Positions 6,534-12,066 are shown, counted from the stretch's first letter. The stretch is DNA of 12,066 nucleotides from a bacterium (GCA_023267475.1 JAHFND010000014.1:1-12066); one strand, 5' to 3'. Made by a program: numbers and translations. The notes: generated from the sequence alone by a model not told the origin.

Positions 6534-7460
6534 TTATATCTTCAAATATTTTCTAACAGCAAGTAGAGAAGAAATTACAGCAAGTAACACTCCAGATAAA
6601 AGTAACAACCCAGTCAATTGGAAAATATGTGTTACAAAATAATGATTTATATTCATACCTTCAAAGAAAAATACTGTCTTTTTTGTAACCCACATAGTCG
6701 CCGGATAAAATATCACGAGAGTGACTATTGTCGCAATAAGAGCATATAGAACTGCCTCCACTATAAAAGGACCGCGAATAAACATATTTGATGCCCCTAC
6801 TAATTTCATAACAGCGATTTCATCACGGTACACAAATATCGCAAGACGTATAGTGTTATATACAATCATACAACTCATCAAAATAAATATCATAGAAAGC
6901 CAGAACCCAACAGTATCAGTCCACCCTATAATATTGTTTAATTTATCTATACTATCTTTAAGTTGATAATAATTTATTTTATCCACTGCCCCTGCTGAAT
7001 CACCAAGAAGTCCTGATGAAGAAGTTAGTTGATTTGCGATTGATTCATATTGTGAAGTATCTTTAGCTGTGATTGCAAGTGATGCTCCGAATGGATTATT
7101 CCCTAATTCATCTAATGCTTGAAGAGTTAAAGTATCCCCTGAGTGTTTTGTCTTGAAATCTTCTAATGCCTGCTCTCTTGATGTATAAGTCACTGATTTT
7201 ACTTGTGAAAGACCGAGTAGCTTCGCTTTTACGTCTGCTATATCTTGTTCTGCAGCGTCTACTGTGAAATACACTCTAACATCTACCTTTTCACGCACTT
7301 GATCTAATGTGTAATCAAAAATCGCACGGAATAAATAAAATGAAGTGATAATAGAAAGCGTAATAGTTAATATAAATATAGAAGAAAGAGAAACTGTACG
7401 ATTACGATAAAATCCTCTAAACCCTGCTGTTACTATTCTTCTTGTAAGTGTAGTTTTCAT
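6534..7460 (-). CDS. ftsX: Cell-division ABC-like permease FtsX
   Basis: FtsX pairs with the ATPase FtsE at the septum and, in well-studied bacteria, activates cell-wall hydrolases through its outer loop. At 308 residues it has the family's normal size and layout: basic N-terminus, TM1 about 26-46, extracytoplasmic domain about 47-180, TM2 about 184-206, the conserved cytoplasmic loop with YRDEIAVMKLVGASNMFIRG (211-230), TM3 about 237-255, and TM4 about 281-302. The outer domain carries the usual VYFTVDAAEQDI opening and a KSVTYTSREQALEDFK segment typical of FtsX. It starts 7 nt after the ftsE stop with no Shine-Dalgarno, so it is co-transcribed and probably translationally coupled. No hydrolase partner (M23 or PcsB type) lies downstream; the unit ends against the 6495-6529 terminator. 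Confidence 0.96.
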   Translation of the reverse strand: MKTTLTRRIVTAGFRGFYRNRTVSLSSIFILTITLSIITSFYLFRAIFDYTLDQVREKVDVRVYFTVDAAEQDIADVKAKLLGLSQVKSVTYTSREQALEDFKTKHSGDTLTLQALDELGNNPFGASLAITAKDTSQYESIANQLTSSSGLLGDSAGAVDKINYYQLKDSIDKLNNIIGWTDTVGFWLSMIFILMSCMIVYNTIRLAIFVYRDEIAVMKLVGASNMFIRGPFIVEAVLYALIATIVTLVIFYPATMWVTKKTVFFFEGMNINHYFVTHIFQLTGLLLLSGVLLAVISSLLAVRKYLKI

Positions 7461-7467
7461 AAATTAA

Positions 7468-8148
7468 TTACATAGCAAATTTTCCTGACTTATGATCACG
7501 TGTTACTTTTCCATCTTCCATAGTAATCACACGACGACCAAGAGAGTCCACTATCCCTTTATTGTGAGTGGTCAGTATAACAGTAGTACCTAAATCATTT
7601 ATCTTCTTTAAAATTTGTACAATATCATATGTGTTAAGTGGATCTAGATTTCCAGTTGGCTCATCTGCGATAATAATCTCCGGACGATTTATGATTGCAC
7701 GAGCAATAGCTACACGCTGTTGTTCTCCACCTGATAATTGATGAGGAAAGTGATGCATCTTATCTTTTAAATCAACTAAATCCATGACATGTGGAACATC
7801 ATCTTTTATATCTTCATCCATTTTACCAGCTGCTTCCATGGCGAAAGCCACATTTTCATATGCTGTCTTATTTGGAATCAACCTAAAATCTTGAAAAACT
7901 ACACCTACCTTTCTTCGGTATTTAGTCATATCTTTTCCTTTTAACTTATGTATATTATCTGAATGGAATGATACCTTTCCTTCTGTAGGATGTTCTTCAG
8001 CAAGAAGAAGTTTTATTATAGTCGTCTTACCAGCTCCAGAATGACCTACAATAGATACAAGTTCACCTTTGTGAATTGTGAGATTTATATTATCAAGTAC
8101 TTTTTTACCATCTTGATACTCTTTAGATACCCCTTCGAAATAAAGCAT
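7468..8148 (-). CDS. ftsE: Cell-division ATPase FtsE
   Basis: A 226-residue ABC ATPase that powers FtsX. It has Walker [10 protein letters not shown] (35-43), Q-loop Gln86 in VFQDFRLIP, signature LSGGEQQR (138-145), Walker [10 protein letters not shown] (158-166) and H-loop TTHN (His195), all intact. The short length and the FQDFRLI segment are typical of FtsE. The start is taken at ATG 8148 because the protein then begins [14 protein letters not shown], as family members do. A longer in-frame start at 8253 would add 35 unrelated residues translated through a terminator and over the end of the upstream gene. The chosen ATG is 6 nt behind an extended -10 box, fitting a leaderless ftsEX mRNA. 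An inverted repeat abuts that promoter. Confidence 0.96.
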   Translation of the reverse strand: MLYFEGVSKEYQDGKKVLDNINLTIHKGELVSIVGHSGAGKTTIIKLLLAEEHPTEGKVSFHSDNIHKLKGKDMTKYRRKVGVVFQDFRLIPNKTAYENVAFAMEAAGKMDEDIKDDVPHVMDLVDLKDKMHHFPHQLSGGEQQRVAIARAIINRPEIIIADEPTGNLDPLNTYDIVQILKKINDLGTTVILTTHNKGIVDSLGRRVITMEDGKVTRDHKSGKFAM

Positions 8149-8154
8149 GTATCT

Positions 8155-8163
8155 AGTGTAACA
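8155..8163 (-). promoter_or_regulatory. Extended -10 promoter of ftsEX
   Basis: The minus strand reads TGT-TACACT ending 6 nt before the ftsE ATG, which puts +1 on the A of ATG. This also supports the 8148 start over the longer frame. Confidence 0.5.
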
Positions 8164-8183
8164 TAATGAATCACTCATTATGT
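8161..8183. promoter_or_regulatory. Perfect inverted repeat overlapping the ftsEX promoter
   Basis: ACATAATGA (8161-8169), 5-bp centre ATCAC, TCATTATGT (8175-8183). The arms cover the extended -10 TGN and the spacer towards -35, a classic operator position. It lies after the upstream gene's terminator, so it belongs to ftsEX. Confidence 0.55.
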
Positions 8184-8190
8184 GAATATG

Positions 8191-8215
8191 AAAAGCGCCG
8201 TTTGCACGGCGCTTT
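8191..8215 (-). terminator. GC-rich terminator of the 8232-8651 gene
   Basis: Arms AAAGCGCCG (8192-8200) and CGGCGCTTT (8207-8215), 9 bp perfect, loop TTTGCA. On the minus strand TTTT follows. It begins 16 bp after the stop codon at 8232. Confidence 0.85.
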
Positions 8216-8231
8216 CTCCGATGTTTGAAAA

Positions 8232-8651
8232 TCATCGCTTCCAGAAGAACCACTGATCAGGATCATACATCCAATCACTCAGAACTTCTGGACAATTCTT
8301 GCGTGGCTTGGAATAGCCGATTACTCGGAAACGATTATTGCAGCAGCACAACCCAAGAGCCACGTACACATACTCGTAGTAACCGCCTCTGCCTTTAACA
8401 GGCAAAGCCCAGCACTGGAATTCTATCTGATCTCCAGTTTCAGCATCATCCAGAATTGGATATATGGGTGAAACTCCGAACCCATAAAAATCAAGATGCT
8501 TGAATACATCATCAGCACGACAATGAGCCAGCAACATCTCGAATGCATATGATTCTGTAGGCGTGAGACTTTTCTGTGTCACGGGATGACAGTATTCCAC
8601 CCCTCCTACCAGGCGCCCACGCTCATCAAACTTGACCACTGGATTGCCCAT
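8232..8651 (-). CDS. Orphan small protein with CCC motif, unknown function
   Basis: A 139-residue soluble protein with no recognised domain. It has eight or so aromatic-rich stretches (DFYGFGVSPIYPI, GGYYEYVYVALG, DPDQWFFWKR at the C-terminus) and six to seven Cys, including three in a row in LCCCNNRF; HC, QCW and NCPEV supply others. Metal binding or disulfides are possible but no standard motif fits. The ATG at 8651 is preferred to the GTG at 8654 because a Shine-Dalgarno AAGGGGG (8663-8657) lies 5 nt before the ATG but only 2 nt before the GTG. It stops with TGA. It is a stand-alone unit with its own promoter, leader palindromes and terminator, inserted between prfB and ftsE. G+C is 85 of 180 bases over 8281-8460 (47%), against 18 of 60 at 9001-9060 in prfB, suggesting a foreign origin. 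Confidence 0.85.
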   Translation of the reverse strand: MGNPVVKFDERGRLVGGVEYCHPVTQKSLTPTESYAFEMLLAHCRADDVFKHLDFYGFGVSPIYPILDDAETGDQIEFQCWALPVKGRGGYYEYVYVALGLCCCNNRFRVIGYSKPRKNCPEVLSDWMYDPDQWFFWKR

Positions 8652-8656
8652 CACTG

Positions 8657-8663
8657 CCCCCTT
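8657..8663 (-). promoter_or_regulatory. Shine-Dalgarno that decides the start of the 8232-8651 gene
   Basis: AAGGGGG on the minus strand, 5 nt before ATG 8651. It contrasts with the native-looking genes here, which lack any Shine-Dalgarno. Confidence 0.6.
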
Positions 8664-8676
8664 AGATTTTTATTTG

Positions 8677-8706
8677 TTTAAGAATAGTTCTTAAATTTCA
8701 AGAACT
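8677..8706. promoter_or_regulatory. Overlapping inverted repeats in the leader of the 8232-8651 gene
   Basis: TTTAAGAA (8677-8684), TAG, TTCTTAAA (8688-8695) is a perfect repeat. The right arm also belongs to AGTTCTT (8686-8692), 7 bp, AAGAACT (8700-8706). Two alternative hairpins or two half-sites of one operator are possible. Confidence 0.5.
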
Positions 8707-8717
8707 GGTTGGTATAA

Positions 8718-8746
8718 ATACTACTCCTTAATTTAAATAAACACAA
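8718..8746 (-). promoter_or_regulatory. Candidate promoter of the 8232-8651 gene
   Basis: On the minus strand, -35 TTGTGT (8746-8741), 17-nt spacer, -10 TAGTAT (8723-8718). This would give a leader of about 60 nt holding the inverted repeats and the Shine-Dalgarno. Confidence 0.35.
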
Positions 8747-8756
8747 TAAACCTTGT

Positions 8757-9635
8757 TTATAAGCCTTTTTCTGCCTCTATAAATCCATCTATCTCCCCTT
8801 TCTCAAGCACTCCCGCTACATCACTTGTCTCATAATCTGTTCTATGATCTTTCACCATCTTGTATGGATGAAGTACATAAGACCGAATCTGATTTCCCCA
8901 TTCTATTTCCATGGTCTTACTGATTTGTCTTCCTTCAATCTCAGCTTTTCTTTTTTCTTGTTCAAGAGAAAAAAGTTTTGCAGACAATATATCTAACGCT
9001 TTTTGTTTATTTTGTTCTTGTTGTCTTTCTGTAGAAACCGAGACAGAAATATTTGTAGGTATATGTACGATACGCACTGCTGTCTCTCGCTTGTTTACAT
9101 TCTGTCCTCCTGGACCACTTGATTTCGATGTTTCGACTTTTATTTCATCAGGATTTATTTTTGTACGCTCTACATCTGGAAGAACCGGTAATACTTCCAC
9201 CATTGCAAATGAAGTGTGGCGCTTTGCATTCGCATTAAATGGAGAAATTCGTACTAATCTATGCACACCAGGTTCATTCTTAAGTAATCCATAAGCACCT
9301 TTCCCTTCTACTTCAATAGTCACATTTCGATATCCATTCTGATCATTTCTATTACTATGCAGCACTGAATATGTAAAATTTTTATTTACAAAATACTTCT
9401 GATACATTTCAAGTAACATCCTAGCAAAATCTTCACTATCGTCTCCACCAGCACCAGCAAGTATTGTTAATATCGCATTACCTTTATCTAATGCATTAAC
9501 TCCATCTCTTTTATCTTTCAATTCTCTAATCTTTTTTATTACTTCTTGAGCTCTTTCTTTATTATTCCAAAATAAAACACCATTCATCTCTGCTTCGAGT
9601 TCTGCAATTTCTTTTTCTATATCTGTATTCTCCAT
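8757..9635 (-). CDS. prfB: Peptide chain release factor 2 (short N-terminal domain)
   Basis: RF2 ends translation at UAA and UGA on the ribosome. Assignment to RF2 rather than RF1 rests on the SPF recognition motif (131-133, in VHRLVRISPFNANAKRHTSF). The catalytic GGQ loop is SSGPGGQNVNK (172-182), and the RF2-typical QNQIRSYVLHPY-like segment is present as WGNQIRSYVLHPYKMVKDHR. At 292 residues it is shorter than the usual roughly 365: domain 1 is cut to about 45 residues, with the body starting near GNAILTILAGAGGDDSEDFA (52-71). An in-frame TAA lies just upstream of the ATG, so the start cannot move further 5', and the UGA-containing autoregulatory frameshift of many prfB genes is absent. 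TGA ends the neighbouring 8232-8651 gene, consistent with the standard code. Confidence 0.95.
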   Translation of the reverse strand: MENTDIEKEIAELEAEMNGVLFWNNKERAQEVIKKIRELKDKRDGVNALDKGNAILTILAGAGGDDSEDFARMLLEMYQKYFVNKNFTYSVLHSNRNDQNGYRNVTIEVEGKGAYGLLKNEPGVHRLVRISPFNANAKRHTSFAMVEVLPVLPDVERTKINPDEIKVETSKSSGPGGQNVNKRETAVRIVHIPTNISVSVSTERQQEQNKQKALDILSAKLFSLEQEKRKAEIEGRQISKTMEIEWGNQIRSYVLHPYKMVKDHRTDYETSDVAGVLEKGEIDGFIEAEKGL

Positions 9636-9643
9636 TTCAATAC

Positions 9644-9652
9644 ATTATATCA
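9644..9652 (-). promoter_or_regulatory. Extended -10 promoter of prfB
   Basis: The minus strand reads TGA-TATAAT, a consensus hexamer, ending 8 nt before the ATG at 9635. The transcript would be leaderless or carry one or two leader bases. No -35 match. Confidence 0.55.
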
Positions 9653-9690
9653 TTCAAAATAAAATCAAATCGCCGATATTTTTTAATATT

Positions 9691-9766
9691 TGGAGCCAAC
9701 CCCGGGAATTGAACCCGGAACCTACGGTTTACGATACCGTTGCTCTACCAATTGAGCTAGGTCGGC
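9691..9766 (-). tRNA. tRNA-Thr(CGU)
   Basis: The acceptor GCCGACC pairs with GGTTGGC (one G-T). D-stem GCTC/GAGC, anticodon stem ACGGT/ACCGT with loop ATCGTAA, anticodon CGT, reading ACG. T-stem CCGGG/CCCGG, loop TTCAATT. Discriminator T, and CCA is encoded at 9693-9691. Mature body 73 nt without CCA. Confidence 0.93.
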
Positions 9767-9797
9767 CATCTCCACAATCACACTCTAACAAATAATC

Positions 9798-9825
9798 TTT
9801 ACACAAAAACATAATACTATATACT
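9798..9825 (+). promoter_or_regulatory. Promoter of the 9865-10164 gene
   Basis: TTTACA (9798-9803), 16-nt spacer, TATACT (9820-9825). Predicted leader of about 33 nt; no Shine-Dalgarno is obvious before the ATG. Confidence 0.5.
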
Positions 9826-9864
9826 TTAGGAAAGACAATAACTACCAGAGTAACCAACCTATTT

Positions 9865-10164
9865 ATGCCACCTTTCTCTTTTCATATAGAATCAACCCCT
9901 TCAGAAGGTGCAGATCCTGCTGCAAATGAACCTATTTTTAATAATACCCCTGAATACAGAGATGCTAATGTGGTAACCGAAGATGAGTGGAGACAATTTG
10001 TAAAAAATGGAGAAGTAACAGAATCACGATTGCTAAGTCTAGTCTATAAAATAAAAAATAATGCAAAATTATCTGAAAAAGAAGAAGCTATGCGTAGTGA
10101 GAACTACAAAAATATAAACGATAAGTTGGCTCAATTAAAAGCTAACGAGGAAGCTGAAAAATAA
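9865..10164 (+). CDS. Small acidic hypothetical protein between tRNA-Thr genes
   Basis: A 99-residue hydrophilic protein, no signal peptide or membrane segment. The first 35 residues are Pro/Asn/Glu-rich and probably disordered. From about 36 (VVTEDEWRQFVKNGEV) to the C-terminus it reads as charged helices (SLVYKIKNNAKLSEKEEAMR, then NINDKLAQLKANEEAEK). No family is recognised. It lies on the + strand between two minus-strand tRNA-Thr genes, with its own -35/-10 promoter, and ends 22 bp before the tRNA-Thr(GGU) 3' end with no separate terminator. Codon use matches the low-GC genes, so the frame is likely real, but its small size and lack of recognised relatives keep confidence moderate. Confidence 0.65.
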   Translation: MPPFSFHIESTPSEGADPAANEPIFNNTPEYRDANVVTEDEWRQFVKNGEVTESRLLSLVYKIKNNAKLSEKEEAMRSENYKNINDKLAQLKANEEAEK

Positions 10165-10185
10165 AAGATCTTTAATATTACACGG

Positions 10186-10258
10186 AGCCGACGAGCAGGA
10201 TTGAACTGCTGACCTCGTCATTACCAATGACGTGCTCTACCAACTGAGCTACGACGGC
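10186..10258 (-). tRNA. tRNA-Thr(GGU)
   Basis: The acceptor GCCGTCG pairs with CGTCGGC except for a U-U mismatch at 5:68. D-stem GCTC/GAGC, anticodon stem CGTCA/TGACG with loop TTGGTAA, anticodon GGT, reading ACC and ACU. T-stem AGCAG/CTGCT, loop TTCAATC. Discriminator T; CCA is not encoded (CCG follows), unlike the other tRNA-Thr. Confidence 0.92.
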
Positions 10259-10299
10259 TTTTCTATATGATTTAATATTTATTATATAATAAGGCAATT

Positions 10300-10914
10300 C
10301 TACACTTTTTCACGTCTTTCTTCAATTAAATTAAACATAATATTTCTTGCTTTGATATTATTAAAATAAATAGTTAACACTCCATATTTAACTTTTTTTG
10401 TGTATGTACCATTATTTCTTGTTTCTGTAATAATTGTTTTCATAAATTGAGACTTAAATACTTGCAATTTATTACACCAAAAACTTATAACCTTTTCTGG
10501 TGACATATCTGAAAACACTTGTATTCCAAAACTTAGTTCTTTTTTAGGAATAGAAAAAAATATTTCTAAAAAAGATATAAAAGTTAAAATTAAATCTGGA
10601 TCAGTATTGCCAAGTTTAATGGAATGTTTATTTGCTTTTGTTCCTTCTCCCCAGTACAATCCTATACCTACCCCATATAAAATCGCTTCTTCTTTGGTTT
10701 TTGGCCCATGAAATAAAAATGGATCACCTTTTGGATTATTAAATACATACGCACTTTCAGATAAATCGCGCCTTAAAAGATTATATTTCTTCATCCAATA
10801 AGCGACTTTATTTGGTGAACATTTTAATATTTTACTTATCTGCATCATTGATAATTTTTTATTAAAATATAATTCTCTTAGCTTGTTTTTTGATAAAATA
10901 TCTTTTGACTTCAT
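10300..10914 (-). CDS. HTH protein with LAGLIDADG-like core
   Basis: A 204-residue basic, AT-rich protein. Residues about 10-48 form a helix-turn-helix (LREL, then LSMMQISKILKCSPNKVAYW), like Sigma70-region-4 or resolvase-type HTHs. Residues 78-91 (ILYGVGIGLYWGEG) match the helix-plus-acidic pattern of a LAGLIDADG motif, followed by SIKLGNTDPDLILTFISFL (98-116), as in HTH-linked LAGLIDADG-type hypothetical proteins of bacteria. Only one such motif is clear, so a homodimeric endonuclease or a degenerate DNA-binding relative are both possible. No intron or intein is seen around it. It stops with TAG. A TATAAT on the minus strand (10941-10936) gives a leader of about 14 nt. It sits just upstream of tRNA-Thr(GGU) on the same strand. 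Confidence 0.7.
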   Translation of the reverse strand: MKSKDILSKNKLRELYFNKKLSMMQISKILKCSPNKVAYWMKKYNLLRRDLSESAYVFNNPKGDPFLFHGPKTKEEAILYGVGIGLYWGEGTKANKHSIKLGNTDPDLILTFISFLEIFFSIPKKELSFGIQVFSDMSPEKVISFWCNKLQVFKSQFMKTIITETRNNGTYTKKVKYGVLTIYFNNIKARNIMFNLIEERREKV

Positions 10915-10991
10915 ATTTTATGTATTAGTCTATACATTATAGTATATAACTAAACCATAAATAATATATTTAATTATTCACATAATCATAC

Positions 10992-11204
10992 CTAACCTAT
11001 AGAAATAATTTTTGAAGGAGAATGATGCCCACTTACGATACGAACTGACTGATTTGGATATTCTTCTCGCACGATTTCAAGCACGCGATTATTTGCTAAA
11101 TTATTTTCGGCAGGCATTTTTACCCACACGCGCCATGAATCACTTTCTATCTTCTCTATCTTTTCTTCTTTTGCATCAACTACTACTTTAATCTTTAGAT
11201 ACAT
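10992..11204 (-). CDS. DUF167/YggU-family protein
   Basis: A 70-residue protein of the DUF167 (YggU) family, a small alpha/beta fold of unknown biochemical role. Visible hallmarks: opening beta strand YLKIKVVVDAKEEKIEK, strand WRVWVKMPAENNLANNRVLE (24-43) with the conserved P-A-x-N/G-x-A-N pattern, and VRIVSGHHSPSKIISI (54-69), the family's final G-x-x-S-x-x-K segment. Start chosen at ATG 11204, which begins the domain directly; earlier in-frame ATGs at 11219 and 11237 only add residues in a deeper overlap with trmD. The chosen start overlaps the trmD 3' end by 17 nt, so coupled translation is likely; no Shine-Dalgarno. It stops with TAG and has no visible terminator. Confidence 0.85.
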   Translation of the reverse strand: MYLKIKVVVDAKEEKIEKIESDSWRVWVKMPAENNLANNRVLEIVREEYPNQSVRIVSGHHSPSKIISIG

Positions 11205-11865
11205 GTTTATTCGTGGCATGTTTAGCACGCCATTCATCTATTAATTTATGATTTCCTTCCACTAGGACTTTCGGTACTTTATATTTCTTTCCTTTATATT
11301 CATACACTTCTGGACGCGCATATATTTCATGTGATGCAATTCTGTTTTCTTCAATACTATCTTCAGCGTTTAATACTCCTTTTATTTGACGAGTGATTGC
11401 ATCTATACAAACCATAGCAGGTAATTCTCCACCAGTTAAAACATATGGACCTATACTCCACTCTTTCGCTTTCAAAATCTTTTTTACTCGTGCATCTATC
11501 CCTTCATATCGTCCACAAATAAAAATAATGTCTGTATATTTTTTTGAAACACTTTTCGCAAGTGTATTTGTAAACATATCCCCTCCTGGATTAAACATCA
11601 CCACTAATACTTTTATGTTTTTCTTTTTTGATAGTTTTTTATCAATTTTTTCCACACAACGAATAAGTGGGTCTACCCACATAACCATACCTGGACCTCC
11701 ACCATAAGGACGACCGTCCACACGTCTATGTTTATCAACGGTAAAATCACGTAATGCATACGTGTTTATTTCAATTGTTTTATTTGTTATCGCACGAGAA
11801 ATAATTGATTCTGCAAAATAACTTTCAAACATATTCGGGAAGATTGTAACAACATGAAATCTCAT
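11188..11865 (-). CDS. trmD: tRNA (guanine-N1)-methyltransferase TrmD
   Basis: TrmD methylates G37 next to the anticodon of several tRNAs using S-adenosylmethionine, preventing +1 frameshifts. The 225-residue length fits the family. Trefoil-knot SPOUT motifs are intact: YGGGPGMVMWVDPL (54-67), FICGRYEGIDARV (115-127) and SIGPYVLTGGELPAMVCIDA (137-156). Arg159 and Asp169 (in NAEDSIEE) match the catalytic Arg and Asp of the family. The C-terminal domain carries ARPEVYEYKG and KVPKVLVEGNHKLIDEWR, but the usual LLDxPHYTRP is replaced by SHEIYARP. The gene is not with rpsP, rimM or rplS, its common operon partners; only the DUF167 gene follows. A TATGAT on the minus strand (11885-11880) may be its -10, with a leader of about 7-8 nt. 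Confidence 0.96.
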   Translation of the reverse strand: MRFHVVTIFPNMFESYFAESIISRAITNKTIEINTYALRDFTVDKHRRVDGRPYGGGPGMVMWVDPLIRCVEKIDKKLSKKKNIKVLVVMFNPGGDMFTNTLAKSVSKKYTDIIFICGRYEGIDARVKKILKAKEWSIGPYVLTGGELPAMVCIDAITRQIKGVLNAEDSIEENRIASHEIYARPEVYEYKGKKYKVPKVLVEGNHKLIDEWRAKHATNKHVSKD

Positions 11866-11869
11866 ATAC

Positions 11870-11898
11870 TTGACATCCTATCATATTTATAGTAAATT
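11870..11898 (+). promoter_or_regulatory. Promoter of the 11930 gene, overlapping the trmD upstream region
   Basis: TTGACA (11870-11875), 17-nt spacer, TAAATT (11893-11898). It starts only 5 bp from the trmD ATG, so the divergent promoters share sequence. Predicted leader about 25 nt. Confidence 0.4.
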
Positions 11899-11929
11899 TC
11901 AAAAATCATAACCAATTTGGAGTGTCGCA

Positions 11930-12066
11930 ATGACTGCCCCAGAAGTAACGGTTAAAGTTCTTTCTCCATACGATGCTGACGACTGGGATTTGGCTAAGTT
12001 TCTAAGTCATAATCCTGATAAAGTAATCGAGCTTGGAATACCTGGGCATCTTAATCCAAACGGCGA
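11930..12066 (+). CDS. Unidentified gene, 5' part (C-terminus beyond window)
   Basis: The first 45 codons of an open frame that runs off the window end, beginning MTAPEVTVKVLSPYDADDWD and continuing LAKFLSHNPDKVIELGIPGH. A Shine-Dalgarno GGAG (11919-11922) lies 7 nt before the ATG and a TTGACA promoter lies upstream. No family is recognised from this fragment and no signal peptide is apparent. With its SD and canonical -35 it resembles the 5929-6489 and 8232-8651 genes rather than the leaderless ones. Confidence 0.65.
   Translation, partial: MTAPEVTVKVLSPYDADDWDLAKFLSHNPDKVIELGIPGHLNPNG

Noticed and set aside
8232..8234. Recoded UGA (code 4 or 25)
   Set aside because: TGA ends a gene directly before a terminator and an RF2 gene is present, so UGA is a stop here.
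8149..8253. N-terminal extension of FtsE to the start at 8253
   Set aside because: The extra 35 residues have no FtsE similarity and run back through a GC terminator and the 3' end of the 8232-8651 gene; [11 protein letters not shown] at 8148 fits the family.
9636..9690. Programmed frameshift and longer N-terminus of prfB
   Set aside because: An in-frame TAA precedes the ATG and a tRNA gene starts 56 bp upstream; no SD plus CTTTGA-type frameshift site was seen.
1..12066. CRISPR array, prophage or insertion sequence
   Set aside because: No regularly spaced repeats with unique spacers, no transposase, integrase or phage structural gene was found.

Overview
The window looks like part of a Patescibacteria (CPR) chromosome, most likely Parcubacteria-like. 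This rests on low G+C, many small lineage-restricted hypothetical genes, a secreted Thr/Ser/Asn-rich repeat protein whose N-terminal domain resembles surface proteins common in that group, a PIF1-type helicase with a C-terminal HTH, and compact housekeeping genes. The code is standard: TAA, TAG and TGA all end plausible genes and an RF2-class release factor is present. Placement below phylum level is not supported.

Layout. 1-1665 (-): 5' part of a large secreted repeat protein, cut by the window edge. 1666-2118: very AT-rich intergenic region with a perfect DnaA-box 9-mer, direct repeats and a terminator. 2119-2745 (-): small protein with a possible transglutaminase/cysteine-protease-like core. 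2816-2886 (+): tRNA-Gln(CUG), followed by a 137-bp structured unit that ends in a second copy of the tRNA 3' end. 3052-4155 (+): a small CPR-type hypothetical gene and an N-terminally anchored exported protein. 4156-5811 (-): PIF1-like helicase. 5929-6489 (+): multi-pass membrane protein with its own promoter and terminator. 6534-8148 (-): ftsE-ftsX. 8232-8651 (-): Cys-containing orphan with its own terminator. 8757-9635 (-): prfB. 9691-10258: two tRNA-Thr genes (CGU and GGU, both -) around a small + strand gene. 10300-10914 (-): HTH protein with a LAGLIDADG-like core. 10992-11865 (-): trmD with an overlapping DUF167/YggU gene. 11930 to the end (+): start of an unidentified gene.

Two expression styles seem interleaved. 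The low-GC genes (helicase, ftsE, prfB, the 2119-2745 gene, and less clearly 3052-3393) have a -10 hexamer, usually with an extended TGN, only 6-8 nt before the ATG and no Shine-Dalgarno. That is the arrangement of leaderless mRNAs. Three orphan genes (5929-6489, 8232-8651, 11930-end) have canonical-looking -35/-10 promoters, leaders and Shine-Dalgarno sequences; the first two are near 47% G+C where sampled and end in strong GC hairpin terminators. Perfect inverted repeats sit on or beside the promoters of 5929-6489 and ftsE and in the leader of 8232-8651, so these may be regulated.

Functionally the window mixes cell division (ftsEX), translation (prfB, trmD, three tRNAs), DNA maintenance (helicase) and cell-surface genes. 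No prophage, CRISPR array or complete mobile element is visible. The most unusual structure is the tRNA-Gln 3'-end duplication with nested hairpins at 2869-3024.
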